Below are positions 20,137 through 20,460 of a stretch of 20,460 nucleotides of DNA, in pieces (the first letter of the stretch is position 1; every line of letters starts with the position of its first letter). The stretch spans positions 1 to 20,460 of the IMG/VR virus record IMGVR_UViG_3300020201_000280; one strand, given 5' to 3'. The stretch is from a virus. A program made the position numbers and the translations under genes. The notes beneath the pieces are model-generated. The model ran no database searches, was not told the origin of the DNA, and saw only the letters and a list, made by a program, of their open reading frames with translations.

Positions 20137-20194
20137 AAGCCGTATACGAGGCGTTCGTCTAGTAGGTGATACTAAGGCGACACCTAAATAAGAA

Positions 20195-20212
20195 AAGGCC
20201 CGTAAGGGCCTT
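20195..20212. terminator. bidirectional intrinsic terminator
   Basis: AAGGCCC (20195-20201) and GGGCCTT (20206-20212) form a perfect 7-bp stem with loop GTAA. On the plus strand CTTTGTTT follows; on the minus strand TTTTCTTATTT follows. It separates the plus-strand operon from the convergent tail gene. Confidence 0.85.
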
Positions 20213-20240
20213 CTTTGTTTGTTGTATTAGAAGCGAAGCA

Positions 20241-20460
20241 TTATTTTCTCTCCAATCCGTCCGGCCACTCCAAACTTTTTATTTTTGAGGGAAGGTCCCT
20301 CAACACTTGTTTCCTATCTTCTATTTCTCTTAGCCCATCTACATCTGATAAGTGTCTAAGCTGTTCCCCATCCAAATCCTCTAGGGCTGCATTCCTAGCA
20401 TGTCGTATGTGCTCCTTATGTATCACTAAAGCTTTAGATGAGTCAACCACTATATTGTTT
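20241..20460 (-). CDS. tail fibre assembly chaperone, C-terminal part (partial)
   Basis: The 3' end of a minus-strand gene; the frame stays open to the window edge, so the start is outside. About 73 residues are visible. ARNAALEDLD, then EDRKQVLRDLPSKIKSLEWP matches the end of phage tail (fibre) assembly chaperones, where R..LL...D....... is followed by YRQALRDLP and an EWP element. Such proteins assist folding or oligomerisation of tail fibres and are usually downstream of the fibre gene, so structural genes are expected beyond the right edge on the minus strand. Confidence 0.55.
   Translation of the reverse strand, partial: NNIVVDSSKALVIHKEHIRHARNAALEDLDGEQLRHLSDVDGLREIEDRKQVLRDLPSKIKSLEWPDGLERK

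Noticed and set aside
20145-20190. tRNA gene suggested by TTCGTCTAGTAGG, which resembles the 5' part of tRNA-Glu
   Set aside because: No anticodon arm or T-arm follows; at most it is a fragment or chance similarity.

Overview
The window reads as part of the genome of a tailed bacteriophage (or a prophage-derived element) of a Gram-negative host. It is AT-rich and dense, with nearly every gene on the plus strand, and many stop/start pairs overlap as ATGA, GTGA or TAATG, implying long translationally coupled operons. Phage replication and recombination genes (single-strand binding protein candidate, family A DNA polymerase, YqaJ-type exonuclease, adenine methylase), a T4-type lysozyme and a minus-strand tail assembly chaperone fragment support this. 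Signal peptides, a T4-type endolysin and SbmA- and YeaG-like genes point to a proteobacterial host, probably gammaproteobacterial. No terminase, capsid, portal or integrase gene is visible.

Layout. 1-424 is non-coding, locally GC-rich and full of inverted repeats; it ends in two copies of a DnaA-box-like motif and a near-consensus sigma-70 promoter (425-452). 484-2407 is an early operon of very small genes: membrane proteins, two helix-turn-helix proteins (one Fis-like), a 37-residue secreted peptide, and a complete membrane-anchored GGDEF diguanylate cyclase. 2477-2923 is a C39-like cysteine peptidase. A second promoter (TTGACT-17-TATAAT, 2915-2943) precedes the replication block 2963-9120: SSB candidate, DNA polymerase, ClpP-like protease, a short SbmA/BacA-like transporter domain, YqaJ exonuclease, an M48-type metalloprotease and small proteins.

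9117-15078 carries phage versions of three bacterial stress genes in order: PrkA/YeaG serine kinase, YeaH/YhbH (DUF444, vWA) and SpoVR/YcgB, with a calcineurin-like phosphoesterase and small ORFs in between. This is the most striking content of the window. 15102-18197 holds small genes, a YdcK-like beta-helix protein made of near-identical 18-bp repeats, an HNH nuclease, a second phosphoesterase and an ORF with no normal start codon. 18184-20136 is a lysis/modification block: endolysin, exported M48-type protease and Dam-like methylase, arranged as two tandem cassettes bounded by the same pair of ~40-bp repeats. A bidirectional terminator (20195-20212) separates it from a convergent tail gene that leaves the window.

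Taken together (inference), the phage carries standard replication, recombination and lysis functions plus many genes able to alter host physiology: c-di-GMP synthesis, a stationary-phase kinase module, several proteases and a peptide-transporter-like membrane protein. All assignments come from motif reading by eye; no database search was run.
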